Positions 32,031-42,121 of a stretch of DNA of 64,000 nucleotides are shown piece by piece. Source of the DNA: an uncultured Clostridia bacterium (GTDB lineage: Bacteria; Bacillota; Clostridia; Christensenellales; UBA1242); assembly GCA_934757855.1 (NCBI GenBank), contig CAKVLR010000002.1, forward strand, positions 362,242-426,241. Reading direction: 5' to 3'. The notes under the pieces are model-generated. The model saw nothing but the letters and a program-made list of their open reading frames with translations, was not told the origin of the DNA and did no database searches. The position numbers and the translations under genes were made by a program. Each line of letters begins with the position of its first letter. The first letter of the stretch is position 1.

Positions 32031-33860
32031 TTATTCTTCCGCTTCTTCAAACTGGCTGTTGTACAAATCTGCATAAAAACCATTTTGCGCCAGCAATTCT
32101 TCGTGAGTGCCTTTTTCCACAATATCACCATCACGCATTACGAGTATTAGGTCACTATTTTTGATTGTAGATAGTCGGTGCGCAATTACAAAAGAAGTAC
32201 GATTTTGTGTTAGTTTATCCATTGCTTGTTGAATTAATACCTCTGTGCGAGTGTCAACCGAACTTGTTGCTTCGTCGAGTATAAGCATAGGACTGTTTTG
32301 CACCATTGCGCGCGCAATAGTGATGAGTTGTCGCTGACCCGCGGAAATTGTAGTATTTTCATCTAATAGTGTGTCATAGCCGTGAGGTAGTGTTCGTACA
32401 AAATGGTCTAGCCCGCACGCTTTGCTAGCCTCCACAACTTGCTCTAAGGTAACGCCTTGCTTGTCATAAGCGATATTTTCCTTAATTGTTCCATTAAATA
32501 TCCAAGTATCTTGCAATACCATTGAAAATAATTCGTGTACATTTTCGCGTTTCATATCTTGCGTGTTTACACCATCAATAGTGATTGTACCGCTATCTAC
32601 ATCGTAAAAGCGCATAAGTAAGTTTACGAGAGTTGTTTTACCAGCACCCGTTGGACCAACGATTGCCACTTTTTGACCCGCCTTGATTGAGGCAGAAAAA
32701 TCTTTTATAACAGGCTTTTCAGGATTATAGCCAAAACGAATATGACTAAATTCTACATCGCCTTTGACATTTTCAATTTTGGCAGTCTTGTGCGACTCAT
32801 CAGCCATTTCTTTTTCTTCCAAAAATTCAAATACGCGTTCGCAACCAGCGCTAGCCGATTGAAGGCTAGTAAACGCTTGCGCCATTTGAGATAGTGGTTG
32901 AGTAAATAAGCGTACATAAATGATAAATGCAGAAATTACACCAAAACTAACCGTTCCGTTTACTGCTAGCACCGCGCCGACTACACACACAGCCACATAA
33001 CCAAAGTTACCGATAAACATCATTATAGGCATCATAAGCCCAGATAAAAACTGACTTTTCCACGCACTTTTGTAAAGTTCTGTGTTGTGCTTGTCAAAAG
33101 TTTCTTTGGCTTGTCTCTCGCCATTATATGCTTTTACTACATTGTGGCCAGAGAAAATTTCCTCAATATGTCCGTTCATTTTACCTAGACTTTGTTGTTG
33201 TTGAACAAAGTACTTTTGCGACTTAGACATTATGACGCCCATAATCACAAAACCAAGCAAACTTGCACCTATTGCCGTAAGCGCCATAATCCAGTTAGTG
33301 ACAAACATCATAATGATTGAGCCGACAAACAAAGTTATCGCAGACACTAGGGTAGAGAGGCTGTTATTTAATGTTTGCCCAATTAAATCTACATCGTTTG
33401 TGATTCGGCTCATCACATCGCCGTGTGAGCGTGAGTCAAGGTATTTTAGAGGCAAACGATTGATTTTTTGAGTAATATCTCTACGCATTTTGCGCGAAAC
33501 TTTGTTTGTAGCGGTCGCCATAATCAAGCCTTCGATTAGATTGCAAATTGCACCCGCCACATATATAATGATTAGAAACAGCCCAACTTCCCAGATTAAA
33601 TCAAGGTTTGCATCGCGTGGCATAATGCCTTGAGTGAGGTCGCCCATAGCGTTGATTAATTCATCAGTAATTTGTTTTACATAGTCAGGACCGATTACAT
33701 TTAAAATAGCCCCCAACATAGCAAGCGCGCAGGCGATACCGATTGCCCACCAGTAGGATTTGCAATATTTGAGGAGTTTGCCGATTGATTTTTTAAAGTT
33801 TTTTGGCTTTTCGCCAACATTCATAGGACCGTGAGGCTTGTTAGATTTGTGGTTACTCAT
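32031..33860 (-). CDS. Heterodimeric ABC exporter subunit, canonical Walker B/H-loop
   Basis: 609 residues, six membrane helices then a nucleotide-binding domain. Walker A GPTGAGKTTLVNLL, Walker B LILDEATSSVD with catalytic Glu, H-loop VIAHRLST. The signature is ISAGQRQ, not LSGGQ. The partner at 33853-35610 is complementary (degenerate Walker B and H-loop, canonical signature), so together they form one consensus and one degenerate ATP site, as in BmrCD, LmrCD and TM287/288 type exporters. It overlaps the partner by eight bases. A drug or lipid exporter, substrate unknown. Confidence 0.93.
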   Translation of the reverse strand: MSNHKSNKPHGPMNVGEKPKNFKKSIGKLLKYCKSYWWAIGIACALAMLGAILNVIGPDYVKQITDELINAMGDLTQGIMPRDANLDLIWEVGLFLIIIYVAGAICNLIEGLIMATATNKVSRKMRRDITQKINRLPLKYLDSRSHGDVMSRITNDVDLIGQTLNNSLSTLVSAITLFVGSIIMMFVTNWIMALTAIGASLLGFVIMGVIMSKSQKYFVQQQQSLGKMNGHIEEIFSGHNVVKAYNGERQAKETFDKHNTELYKSAWKSQFLSGLMMPIMMFIGNFGYVAVCVVGAVLAVNGTVSFGVISAFIIYVRLFTQPLSQMAQAFTSLQSASAGCERVFEFLEEKEMADESHKTAKIENVKGDVEFSHIRFGYNPEKPVIKDFSASIKAGQKVAIVGPTGAGKTTLVNLLMRFYDVDSGTITIDGVNTQDMKRENVHELFSMVLQDTWIFNGTIKENIAYDKQGVTLEQVVEASKACGLDHFVRTLPHGYDTLLDENTTISAGQRQLITIARAMVQNSPMLILDEATSSVDTRTEVLIQQAMDKLTQNRTSFVIAHRLSTIKNSDLILVMRDGDIVEKGTHEELLAQNGFYADLYNSQFEEAEE

Positions 33861-35610
33861 TTTCTAGTTCCTCCTTTGAAAGTTGTGAAAGCGCAATTTC
33901 TTGATAAACAGGGCAAGATTTGAGCAATTCTTCGTGCGTGTCACTGCCCACCATTTTACCATTGTCTAGTACAATAATTTTGTCCGCATCTTTGATAGTA
34001 CCTATTCTTTGCGCCACAATCAAAACGGTTGCATCTTTGGTGTACTTTTTGAGTGCAGAGCGCAAATTGCGGTCAGTTTTGTAGTCAAGCGCAGAGAAAG
34101 TATCATCAAAAATGTAAATTTCAGGGTCGCGACAAATTGCCCGCGCAATAGAAATTCGTTGCTTTTGCCCGCCCGATAGGTTTGTACCGCCTTGCGAAAT
34201 AGGCGAGTAATATTGATTTTCTTTCTTTTCTACAAAATCTTTTGCTTGCGCCACTTCAACCGCAGTTTTTATGTTATCATCAGGTAGTTTTGCGTTGTTT
34301 TTGTCACCATAAGCCACATTGCTTGCGATAGTTCCGCTAAACAAGACCGCTTTTTGCGGAATGTAACCGATTTTGTCGTGTAACGCATCTAATTTGTAAT
34401 CACGCACATTTACGCCATCAACGGTAATTTCACCAGCGGTTGCATCGTAAAAACGCGGTACAAGATTAATTAGTGTAGATTTACCGCTACCAGTTGAGCC
34501 GATAAACGCCACCGTTTCACCTTTTTTAGCGGTAAATGAAATATTTTCCAGCACATTTTCCTCAGCATCTGGGTACTTAAATGATACATTGTCAAATACC
34601 ACTTCGCCACTCTTTCCTTCTATACCAGAAATAATTGTGCCGTCCTTGATATTTTCAGGTGTATTCATTACTTCGTTTATACGCTTGCCCGCTGTAATTG
34701 CACGCGGTAGCATAACGAAAATCATTACTATCATCATAAATGCCATAATAATTTGGATTGCGTACGAGCAGTATTCCATCATATTACCGATAACGAGTGG
34801 CCGAGCGAGAACGGCTGTATCGTTAAAGATATACGCGCTGAGTATGTAGATTGCCAAAGTAACACCGCTCATAATGAGCGTAATAAATGGAAATAACACG
34901 CTCATCATTCTAGTCACAAACATATTTGTATTTGTAAGAGTATCGTTCGTTTTGTCGAATTTCTTTTGTTGATATTCCTCGGCATTGTATGCGCGTATTA
35001 CACGCACGCCTTGCAAATTTTCACGCGCGCTCGCGTTTACATCATCGGTTTGCTTTTGTAATTTGCGAAATTTAGGGAAAGTCACCAAAATTGCTATCGC
35101 AAAGAAAATCAGCATAAGTACTACTGCAATCGCGATTGAGAGTGTCCACTCCCAGTGAGTATTTGAAATTTTGCAAATTGCCCAAATCGCAAGTATAGGG
35201 GCTTTGATGATTACTTGCAAGCCCATTGCAATAGTAAGTTGAATTTGCGTAATGTCGTTTGTGCAACGGGTGATAAGACTAGGAGTGCTAAACTTGTTGA
35301 TTTCTTGCATCGAAAAGCCTTGCACTTTGCCAAAAATATTTGCGCGTACGCGGTTTGAAAAGCCCGCAGATATTCTTGACGCAAAGTAGCCCGTAAAGAC
35401 AGCAAGCACCGCACTACCCAAAGCACACGCAAGCATTAATGCGCCGTTTGTCCAAATTTCAGTCATATCGCCAGTAGTGGTCGCATATTGAATGACAAGA
35501 TTTAAGTATTCAGGAAGTTTGAGGTCTAAGTAAACTTGCCCAACGACTAGCACGATACAGCAAAACAACGACACATAATCCCATTTTTGCAAAAATCGTA
35601 AAATATTCAT
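33853..35610 (-). CDS. Heterodimeric ABC exporter subunit, degenerate ATP site
   Basis: 585 residues with six membrane helices and a C-terminal ATPase domain. Walker A GSTGSGKSTLINLV and signature LSGGQKQRISIARA are intact. Walker B is YIFDDTFSALD (Asp replaces the catalytic Glu) and the switch His is Gln (VAQRIGT), the signature of the degenerate half in ABC heterodimers. Second gene of the operon marR - this gene - partner - 31744. Its ATG overlaps the marR stop by four bases (ATGA), giving coupled translation. Confidence 0.93.
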   Translation of the reverse strand: MNILRFLQKWDYVSLFCCIVLVVGQVYLDLKLPEYLNLVIQYATTTGDMTEIWTNGALMLACALGSAVLAVFTGYFASRISAGFSNRVRANIFGKVQGFSMQEINKFSTPSLITRCTNDITQIQLTIAMGLQVIIKAPILAIWAICKISNTHWEWTLSIAIAVVLMLIFFAIAILVTFPKFRKLQKQTDDVNASARENLQGVRVIRAYNAEEYQQKKFDKTNDTLTNTNMFVTRMMSVLFPFITLIMSGVTLAIYILSAYIFNDTAVLARPLVIGNMMEYCSYAIQIIMAFMMIVMIFVMLPRAITAGKRINEVMNTPENIKDGTIISGIEGKSGEVVFDNVSFKYPDAEENVLENISFTAKKGETVAFIGSTGSGKSTLINLVPRFYDATAGEITVDGVNVRDYKLDALHDKIGYIPQKAVLFSGTIASNVAYGDKNNAKLPDDNIKTAVEVAQAKDFVEKKENQYYSPISQGGTNLSGGQKQRISIARAICRDPEIYIFDDTFSALDYKTDRNLRSALKKYTKDATVLIVAQRIGTIKDADKIIVLDNGKMVGSDTHEELLKSCPVYQEIALSQLSKEELENE

Positions 35611-36080
35611 AAAAATTCTCCTTTTTCTTTATTTGTACTATTTGTTTGGCTCAAACTCTCCAAATTTTGCATCATTTTCTCCAAAATTAGACTAAAATGT
35701 GCCAATTCTTCATTTGATATGTTTTTAAGTGCTTCTTCTTCAAAATCGTGTAAATCTTTTTCCACAATGTCGCTAAATCGTGCAGATTTTTTAGTCAATA
35801 CCAGTTGTTTTAACCTTGCATCACTTGCTACATTTTCGCGAATAATCAAGCCCTGCTTTTCTAGATTACTGATTATTTGCGTAGCGGTCGAGCGCCTTAT
35901 ACAAAACTCTTTTTCAATGTCGCGTTGAAATACTGCTTTATCCGCATTTTCGTGTAAAAAACCCAGTACGCACAACTGCAAATGCGTGGGTGATTTGCTC
36001 ACACAACGATACTTTTGCATCAAAGTGCGATGAATAAGATTTTCGATTTTTCTAAACTCAAAAAAGACACTTTTTGGCAT
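35607..36080 (-). CDS. MarR-family transcriptional regulator
   Basis: 157 residues with a winged helix: HLQLCVLGFLHENADKAVFQRDIEKEF and IRRSTATQIISNLEKQGLIIRE (wing and recognition helix), then an alpha-helical dimerisation end. It heads the ABC operon and faces a perfect inverted repeat overlapping its own promoter, so it is most probably the ligand-sensing repressor of the exporter. AAGGAGC-like site before the ATG. Confidence 0.92.
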   Translation of the reverse strand: MPKSVFFEFRKIENLIHRTLMQKYRCVSKSPTHLQLCVLGFLHENADKAVFQRDIEKEFCIRRSTATQIISNLEKQGLIIRENVASDARLKQLVLTKKSARFSDIVEKDLHDFEEEALKNISNEELAHFSLILEKMMQNLESLSQTNSTNKEKGEFL

Positions 36081-36093
36081 AATTGCTCCAAAT

Positions 36094-36139
36094 TTGTTAG
36101 TATGCTAACAATTATATTCATTTAATTTTGAAAAGTCAA
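36094..36139 (-). promoter_or_regulatory. MarR operon promoter and operator
   Basis: On the minus strand -35 TTGACT (36134-36139), 17-bp spacer, -10 TATAAT (36111-36116). The palindrome TTGTTAG-TATG-CTAACAA (36094-36111) covers the start region and touches the -10. It fits a MarR-type operator. Confidence 0.85.
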
Positions 36140-36308
36140 GATTTTGGTCACAAATTTTTTGCTAATTTTGTAGAAATTAGTTACCACGAAACAAAAAATA
36201 CCCTCAACAAAAATTGAAAGTATTTTATGTATGATTTTTATCATTTGCTACTTTGAAAATAGTGTTAGGTAAAACAAATTGATTGAATTTTTTATAATGC
36301 TAAAAGAT

Positions 36309-36671
36309 TTATCTATTTTTGATATAATCAATATATTCATCTTTTATTGTATTGAGTTCGCTACGCAAGTTTTTGTAGTATTTGTAATTGTCGTAATTTT
36401 TCTTCGCATTAGGCAAATTGATAACCCCCAAAGCAACGGAAAAAGCTCCAAATCCAACAGCAACCATAGACATAACGCTACCATATTCGTTGTAAACAAG
36501 CCCCGCAACTCCTAGCATAGCCACCGAAAATACACTAGTCACCGCATTAGTTACTGCGATACTCTTGTGCTTTTTCTCTCTAATTTCTGCCAACTCATTT
36601 ACATAGTCAATTTCCTCTAAAAATTGTCTTTGGTGGTAGTTTGCAAACTCGCTATATTTTTTCGCTGACAT
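36309..36671 (-). CDS. Small membrane protein, two helices
   Basis: 120 residues. Residues 1-35 are charged and helical, hydrophobic helices lie at about 41-60 (AVTSVFSVAMLGVAGLVY) and 66-86 (VMSMVAVGFGAFSVALGVIN), and the last 35 residues are Tyr/Lys/Asn-rich (KKNYDNYKYYKNLRSEL). AGGAGC before the ATG. Family not recognised. Confidence 0.7.
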   Translation of the reverse strand: MSAKKYSEFANYHQRQFLEEIDYVNELAEIREKKHKSIAVTNAVTSVFSVAMLGVAGLVYNEYGSVMSMVAVGFGAFSVALGVINLPNAKKNYDNYKYYKNLRSELNTIKDEYIDYIKNR

Positions 36672-36787
36672 ATTTTTGCTCCTTGTATGTTTTTTTCTAT
36701 AAAATAATTATAGCACACAAAACATCATTTTTCAATAGGGAAAAACAAGGTTTTTAGCGAAATTTATTGTAATTTTCAATAAAATAA

Positions 36788-36809
36788 AAAAGCAAATTAT
36801 TTTGCTTTT
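36788..36809 (-). terminator. terminator of the surface-protein gene
   Basis: AAAAGCAAA / TTTGCTTTT hairpin directly after the stop codon, followed on the minus strand by TTTTTT. Confidence 0.75.
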
Positions 36810-38465
36810 CTATAAAATATTTGTACCGCCGTTGTCCGTTGTGTCGTTTATGTTTGCGTTAGTTATCGGCTCAAAAGTCGCCGTAATTATCGCATTTTTG
36901 ATGAGGTTAAACGGAATATTTACACTAAGTTTGTTGTACGCGGAAAGGTCCGCACCATTGCTTGCAGTCCAGCCAGTAAAATTATAGCCCGTGAATGGTA
37001 CAGCGCTTAGATGAATAGTGCTTGTGTTATCATCATAGCCAATCACACGCGCCTCACCACCACTGCTAGCCGAGATTGCCACGCCCTCAATTTTAGACCC
37101 ATAACTAGGCGTTTTTAGCGTTTGTTTGGTGTTGGTTAGGTTTACAGTTATATTTGTAGTTCCATAAAGATACTCAAAACTCATCGACACGACATTTGTT
37201 TCTTCTTTTGCATAGTAGGTAATTCGGTTTGCGTTGCCCGCGCCATACAGCACACCCTCATAATATTCGGTAGGGTAGGTCGTGTTGCCAACCGTGATGC
37301 TGTTTACATACATTCCGCTACTAGGGGTAAGGACTAAGTAATCAGTATCGCCTATTTTTTCGTTTGAGTAAGTACCTTCACCTCCACTAAACGCGACTGT
37401 AATGGTAGGTAAGGCTTTGAAATATGCAACAAGTGTACTATCTTGTGTAATAGTAAATGAAAGAGGGTTCGCTGTTTTGCGTTCGTTGTTTAATAACCAA
37501 TAATCAAAGGTATAGTTGCTTTCTGGCACCGCTTGCGCCTTTACGGTGCTATTTTTGGCATATTCAGTGGTTGTGTCTACAATTGCACCCCCACCAGTAG
37601 GTGATACACTGGTAGATAAAGTATAACCAGTAAATGTCCAATTAGCCATAGCAGTTATATCACTAGTCCAAAGCCATAAAGTTGATGAGGTTATTCGTGT
37701 ACTATTTATATACCAACCATTAAAAATGTATAATTCTCTTTGTGCAGTTGGTAAAGAGGAAGATATTGTTTGATTGTATGTAACATTAATAGTATTACTG
37801 GCTCCAGTACCACCATTAAAATCAAATGATAAGCGGTAAGTTTTTGCAGTCACACCTGAACTAATAGATAGTTTTAATACGCCTACATAAAAGTAAGTAT
37901 AGATTGATGCAAACGTTTTTTTACTAAGAAGGGCGCATGAAAAACCTGAGTTTGAACTAGTAAAGTTATTTCCCGAGCAAGTATAAGAAACTGTGGTGTA
38001 ATTCGATGAGTCACTACTGTTTACATTAGCAAGTGCATTAGATAGAGCTGTTGATTCATCGCTTGTGGTTACTTGTCCTAAGTTTCCACTTTTTGTGCCC
38101 CAAGCAAATTTTGCACTAAATGAAGTAGGGGACCAAGTGCAACCTTTTGGTGTTAAACTAAATGCTCCAGTCCATTGATAGAAGTAATAATAATTGTCCG
38201 TGCTAGATGTTGTTCCTTGCTGTTTTGTTGTAATACCTGTAATATTACAACTATCCACATAGATTCCATCATCTACATAAATATATATTTTACCATATCC
38301 AGTTTTGCTATCCTTAGTTACTGTTGTTCTCGAAGAACTAAAACTGCTCTCACTTGCCAGTGCGGGAGGAGTTTTTGGAGTTATGAGAACACATACTAGC
38401 GCTACGACACCAGCCACCAAAATTGATACAAAAATGGCTGAAATTTTGTAAATTTTTGCGTTCAT
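36810..38465 (-). CDS. InlB/Flg_new_2-repeat surface protein (paralogue of the phase-variable protein)
   Basis: 551 residues. An N-terminal signal/anchor helix (ISAIFVSILVAGVVALVCVL, about 9-28) is followed by a Ser/Thr-rich part, one InlB B-type repeat (RELYIFNGWYINSTRI) and a divergent repeat (NYTFDYWLLNNERKTANP). The C-terminal 200 residues align along their whole length with the protein at 3821-5140. Both end in a short tail NINxxTxNxxT-IL. There is no poly-G tract here. TTGGAGGT before the ATG. Likely exported and held at the membrane. Confidence 0.82.
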   Translation of the reverse strand: MNAKIYKISAIFVSILVAGVVALVCVLITPKTPPALASESSFSSSRTTVTKDSKTGYGKIYIYVDDGIYVDSCNITGITTKQQGTTSSTDNYYYFYQWTGAFSLTPKGCTWSPTSFSAKFAWGTKSGNLGQVTTSDESTALSNALANVNSSDSSNYTTVSYTCSGNNFTSSNSGFSCALLSKKTFASIYTYFYVGVLKLSISSGVTAKTYRLSFDFNGGTGASNTINVTYNQTISSSLPTAQRELYIFNGWYINSTRITSSTLWLWTSDITAMANWTFTGYTLSTSVSPTGGGAIVDTTTEYAKNSTVKAQAVPESNYTFDYWLLNNERKTANPLSFTITQDSTLVAYFKALPTITVAFSGGEGTYSNEKIGDTDYLVLTPSSGMYVNSITVGNTTYPTEYYEGVLYGAGNANRITYYAKEETNVVSMSFEYLYGTTNITVNLTNTKQTLKTPSYGSKIEGVAISASSGGEARVIGYDDNTSTIHLSAVPFTGYNFTGWTASNGADLSAYNKLSVNIPFNLIKNAIITATFEPITNANINDTTDNGGTNIL

Positions 38466-38648
38466 TTTTTAGACCTCCAAAGTCACTTTTTGATTAAATT
38501 ATATTAAATATAGAGCGATAAGTCAAATATATCGACTGACATTCTATAAATTTTGAAAATTTTTTAAAATTACTGTTTCACAGTCTGCTATATTTTGTGA
38601 ATTTTGTTATGTAATTATACTATAAAATTTACAAAAGGTGGAATAACT

Positions 38649-38990
38649 ATGAAACAACAACTTAAAACATTACAACAAGAAAACCAACTTACACTTGCCG
38701 ATTTAGCGGAAAGAGTGGCATATTTTAGAAACCGCGAGCAAATTAGCGCGCGCGAACTTAGTTTATTAATAGGCAAGCACGAAAGTTATATAAATAAATT
38801 AGAAAACACCGATTTCAATTTTTCAACAAGAACATTACTCGAAATAATCAATACCCTAAATGTGCCGATTGAGGAATTTTTTGCGCCTGATTTCAAAACT
38901 TATAGAGAGGACACCGAGTTGCAAACCATTATCAAAAATCTTTCGTTAGCCCAGCGAGTTTGTCTAATTGAGTTTTTAAAAAGTAAATAG
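38649..38990 (+). CDS. XRE-family HTH regulator
   Basis: 113 residues from the ATG with AAAGGTGG upstream; a longer frame is unsupported. The helix-turn-helix is ISARELSLLIGKHESYINKLENTDFNFSTRTLLEII. The C-terminal part (NVPIEEFFAPDFKTYRED, LSLAQRVCLIEFL) is typical of Bacillota regulators of this length. It is divergent from the surface gene at 36810, so it may control it (inference). Confidence 0.83.
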   Translation: MKQQLKTLQQENQLTLADLAERVAYFRNREQISARELSLLIGKHESYINKLENTDFNFSTRTLLEIINTLNVPIEEFFAPDFKTYREDTELQTIIKNLSLAQRVCLIEFLKSK

Positions 38991-39011
38991 TTTTATAGTG
39001 TTCTATTATTT

Positions 39012-39031
39012 GCCATATATATGGCTTTTTC
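39012..39031 (+). terminator. terminator of the XRE gene
   Basis: Perfect palindrome GCCATATATATGGC followed by TTTTTCTTTT. Confidence 0.75.
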
Positions 39032-39233
39032 TTTTATATGTCTATATATAGTATAAATACAATAAATTTATTTCATTATTTTTTTACATATTTTTCGCGT
39101 ATTTAATTGCTATTTTAATGTGATTTATTATATAATATGTTTAGACTGTTATTTTGAGATTTTGTTGAGATTTTTTGCTATATTTTCGTATTTAATTGCA
39201 AAAATAACAAAATATAATTAAAAAGGAGCGGTT

Positions 39234-41984
39234 ATGTCTAAAAAGATTGATGACACCACCACCGTGCAGGTAAAGCCTATTATCAAAAAACGCGGAGGCT
39301 GTGGCTCATTTGCGATGGGATTTTTGTTTGCTTTTGTGTTTTTGATTGTATTTGTGGGCGGTACAATGCTATATTGCTACTACAATGTTACACTTACGCA
39401 AATTGAAAACATTCTAGGGGTAAAACTACCTGTTGAGGGCGAAATTCGTGACAAAGCGTTGAAAGATTTAATTGCATTAGGTATCGAATACAAAGATAGT
39501 TATACCGAAGCAACACTCGAAACTTTGGAAAATGATTTTGGGGTAAAATTGCCTGAAACTATACCAGGTACGGAGATAAAACTTGCTTGCGTTTACTCGG
39601 CAGAGGTAAACTTTTTAGGCAAAAAGCAAGCGGTGAAATCTTACCGAATACAAGACATTGCAAATAACTTAGGTGATTTTGTAGATGTGATTTTGCCTGT
39701 ACTTTACGACAATACAACCGTTGATGAAGTGCTAAAAAGTTTCAATATCACCATTCTTAATGACCTAGGATATCCAGCACTAAAAGATAAATATTATATG
39801 ACTAATACAAGCACTGCAAAAAAATCTCTTGCCGAACTCACTATTAGCGAAGCGCTAGAAATTTTACCAAAGCATTTTAGTGAAGATAATTTAACTATTC
39901 AAGAAATTATCAATGCTGGTGGTTTGAGTATTATGCCTTATCCAGAAACTGGACAAAAAGATGTGTATGCAGGACTTAGAAACTTGCTCGTAACCAAAAT
40001 TACGACCGACCAAATTTTGGAAAATGCAGACGGTGCATTGTTAAATGATTTACTCGATTTAACTGATTTTGATTTTGCACAAACGGAAGAATTTAACAAT
40101 ACCAAATTAAACAAAATGACTGATTATATAAAAACTGTGCCTTTGCACCAGTTTATGACCGTACCTGAAACAGTTGATGAAAATAGCACCGCAAGCGACC
40201 ATATTTTGTTTGCCTTGCGCAATGTAAATTACAACGACCTAAACGGCACTGAGCCTATCAAAACGGTTACTACAAAAATGAACGAAGCATATGCAGGACT
40301 TGTACTTAGCAAGATTATCGACTTTACCGACACGCCAAACCTTGACTTTTTGGCAAACACAAAATTGACCGATTTGATTGATGACCCAACAACTACTATT
40401 GATAACTTACTCGGCAGTGTCTATATCGGCAACTTTGTGACTTTGGGCAAAGTGGTAGAGGGCAACACGGATTTCTTTACAAATTCGATTTTCACACACA
40501 TAAACGCCGACACAAATTTGAGCGAATTGCGCGATAGTATCGCAAATTTAAAAATTAACCAAATTTTGACAACTGCGCAACTAAATAGCAGTACCTTGAC
40601 CGATGCGCAAAAAGAAATGACTTTGCAACAACTTCTAGATTCAAACACAACCGCAACGCTAGGCGAATTAATTTCTAGCGGACAAAGTGCCGATTTTGTA
40701 AACACATTAGGCGGGTTTATCAAAGCCCTACAAAATAGCACTAGCGCAACCTTCGTTGATGACCTCAAAACCGCAAAAATTTACGATTTAATCGGTGATG
40801 AAAATTCACCAAACGCACTCGCAAAACTCGCTGATATGGACTTGAATACTATCGCAAAAAGCGATGATATGATTGCGGTACTTGCAGAGAATTTTGGCAC
40901 ACTAGGTGAATTGTTAAAAACGCAAGATGATGATGGGTTTTTAGGAATAATCGGTAATGTAGCGTTTGCTGACTTGCTAGGTAGCGACCCAAGCGGGGCC
41001 ATTATGGCGGAATTGAAAAAGAGTACAAAGACCCTTGCAAATGTACTAGGAATTAATACATTTAGTAGCAAATTGATTGAATGTGTGATGACTATTCAAG
41101 TAAAAGACTTGTTTGGTAGCGACCCTGAAACCGCGTTTAAACAAGCACTCTCAAAAGAGGGTAACACAATCGGCTCAATCTTTGACTTTACCGCAACTAC
41201 TGGAATGATGAAATATATCGCAAATGTTGAGTTTGCTGACCTATTAGGCGCAAACCCAGCAGATGCAATTCTCAATGCGATTATCGGTAGCGAGGGAAGT
41301 TATACCACTTTGGGTGATTTCCTTGACAACCAAGAAACTACTGGCGTAATGAGTATGATTTCTAGCGTAACAATGCGCGACTTATTAGGCAAAAATCCTA
41401 GCGTTACCGCTGGTAATGCGATTATGAATGCAATCGGTGGTAGCGGTAAGACTTTGGGCGATTTAATGGGAATTACTCCTACCGAGGGTATCGCAAATGT
41501 TGTGGCTGGTATGAGTCTTAGCGACCTATTCGGTGGTACTGCCAACCCAACCAAAGCGTTTAACGATTTGAAAGATAGCATATTACTTAAAGATGTGTTT
41601 ACAAATATCGAAGAATTGCCACAAAATAATGTTTTACGCTTGATTTATGATGCTGACAATAATGTAAAAGTAAGCGACATTTCTAGCAAAGTTGATGACA
41701 TAAAAATTGCCGATATTTTGGGAATTAGCGAAACAAACCCAGCAACAGGCGTGTTTAGTTTGATAGGAAACTTAACCACTGAATATAACGGCAAAGCTCC
41801 AGTTACAATCGGCACTATAAATGATATGGAAATTAAGAGTGGTTTGACTATTGGTGACTTAGAAACTGCTGGAATTATCACCCTTACCGATGCGCAAAAA
41901 ACAACATTAGGAACGGACATTAATTTATCTATTCAAGACTTTATTAATAAATATATCGAGCAAAAATCACAAGCGACCCCATAA
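39234..41984 (+). CDS. Large secreted repeat protein with N-terminal membrane anchor
   Basis: 916 residues. A basic cytosolic start (KKRGGCGS) precedes one membrane helix (about 25-48: FAMGFLFAFVFLIVFVGGTML). All the rest is outside, almost without Cys, and is acidic and helical. From about 560 on a roughly 50-residue repeat is clear: VAFADLLGSDPSGAIMAEL, VEFADLLGANPADAILNAI, VTMRDLLGKNPSVTAGNAI, MSLSDLFGGTANPTKAF, each followed by a Gly-Ser turn and TLGD(L/F). No family I recognise; probably a lineage-specific envelope protein. AAAGGAGC before the ATG. Confidence 0.75.
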   Translation: MSKKIDDTTTVQVKPIIKKRGGCGSFAMGFLFAFVFLIVFVGGTMLYCYYNVTLTQIENILGVKLPVEGEIRDKALKDLIALGIEYKDSYTEATLETLENDFGVKLPETIPGTEIKLACVYSAEVNFLGKKQAVKSYRIQDIANNLGDFVDVILPVLYDNTTVDEVLKSFNITILNDLGYPALKDKYYMTNTSTAKKSLAELTISEALEILPKHFSEDNLTIQEIINAGGLSIMPYPETGQKDVYAGLRNLLVTKITTDQILENADGALLNDLLDLTDFDFAQTEEFNNTKLNKMTDYIKTVPLHQFMTVPETVDENSTASDHILFALRNVNYNDLNGTEPIKTVTTKMNEAYAGLVLSKIIDFTDTPNLDFLANTKLTDLIDDPTTTIDNLLGSVYIGNFVTLGKVVEGNTDFFTNSIFTHINADTNLSELRDSIANLKINQILTTAQLNSSTLTDAQKEMTLQQLLDSNTTATLGELISSGQSADFVNTLGGFIKALQNSTSATFVDDLKTAKIYDLIGDENSPNALAKLADMDLNTIAKSDDMIAVLAENFGTLGELLKTQDDDGFLGIIGNVAFADLLGSDPSGAIMAELKKSTKTLANVLGINTFSSKLIECVMTIQVKDLFGSDPETAFKQALSKEGNTIGSIFDFTATTGMMKYIANVEFADLLGANPADAILNAIIGSEGSYTTLGDFLDNQETTGVMSMISSVTMRDLLGKNPSVTAGNAIMNAIGGSGKTLGDLMGITPTEGIANVVAGMSLSDLFGGTANPTKAFNDLKDSILLKDVFTNIEELPQNNVLRLIYDADNNVKVSDISSKVDDIKIADILGISETNPATGVFSLIGNLTTEYNGKAPVTIGTINDMEIKSGLTIGDLETAGIITLTDAQKTTLGTDINLSIQDFINKYIEQKSQATP

Positions 41985-42121
41985 TTTAAACAAAAAAATT
42001 AATTAAATTTATCAAATTTTATTGCTAAAAAAATATAAAAAAAATTACCTAAAAATTAGTGACTTAAATTTACCCGAACACTTACTCTTAAAATTTAGAG
42101 TGTTTAGAAAGGAGGAAAATT

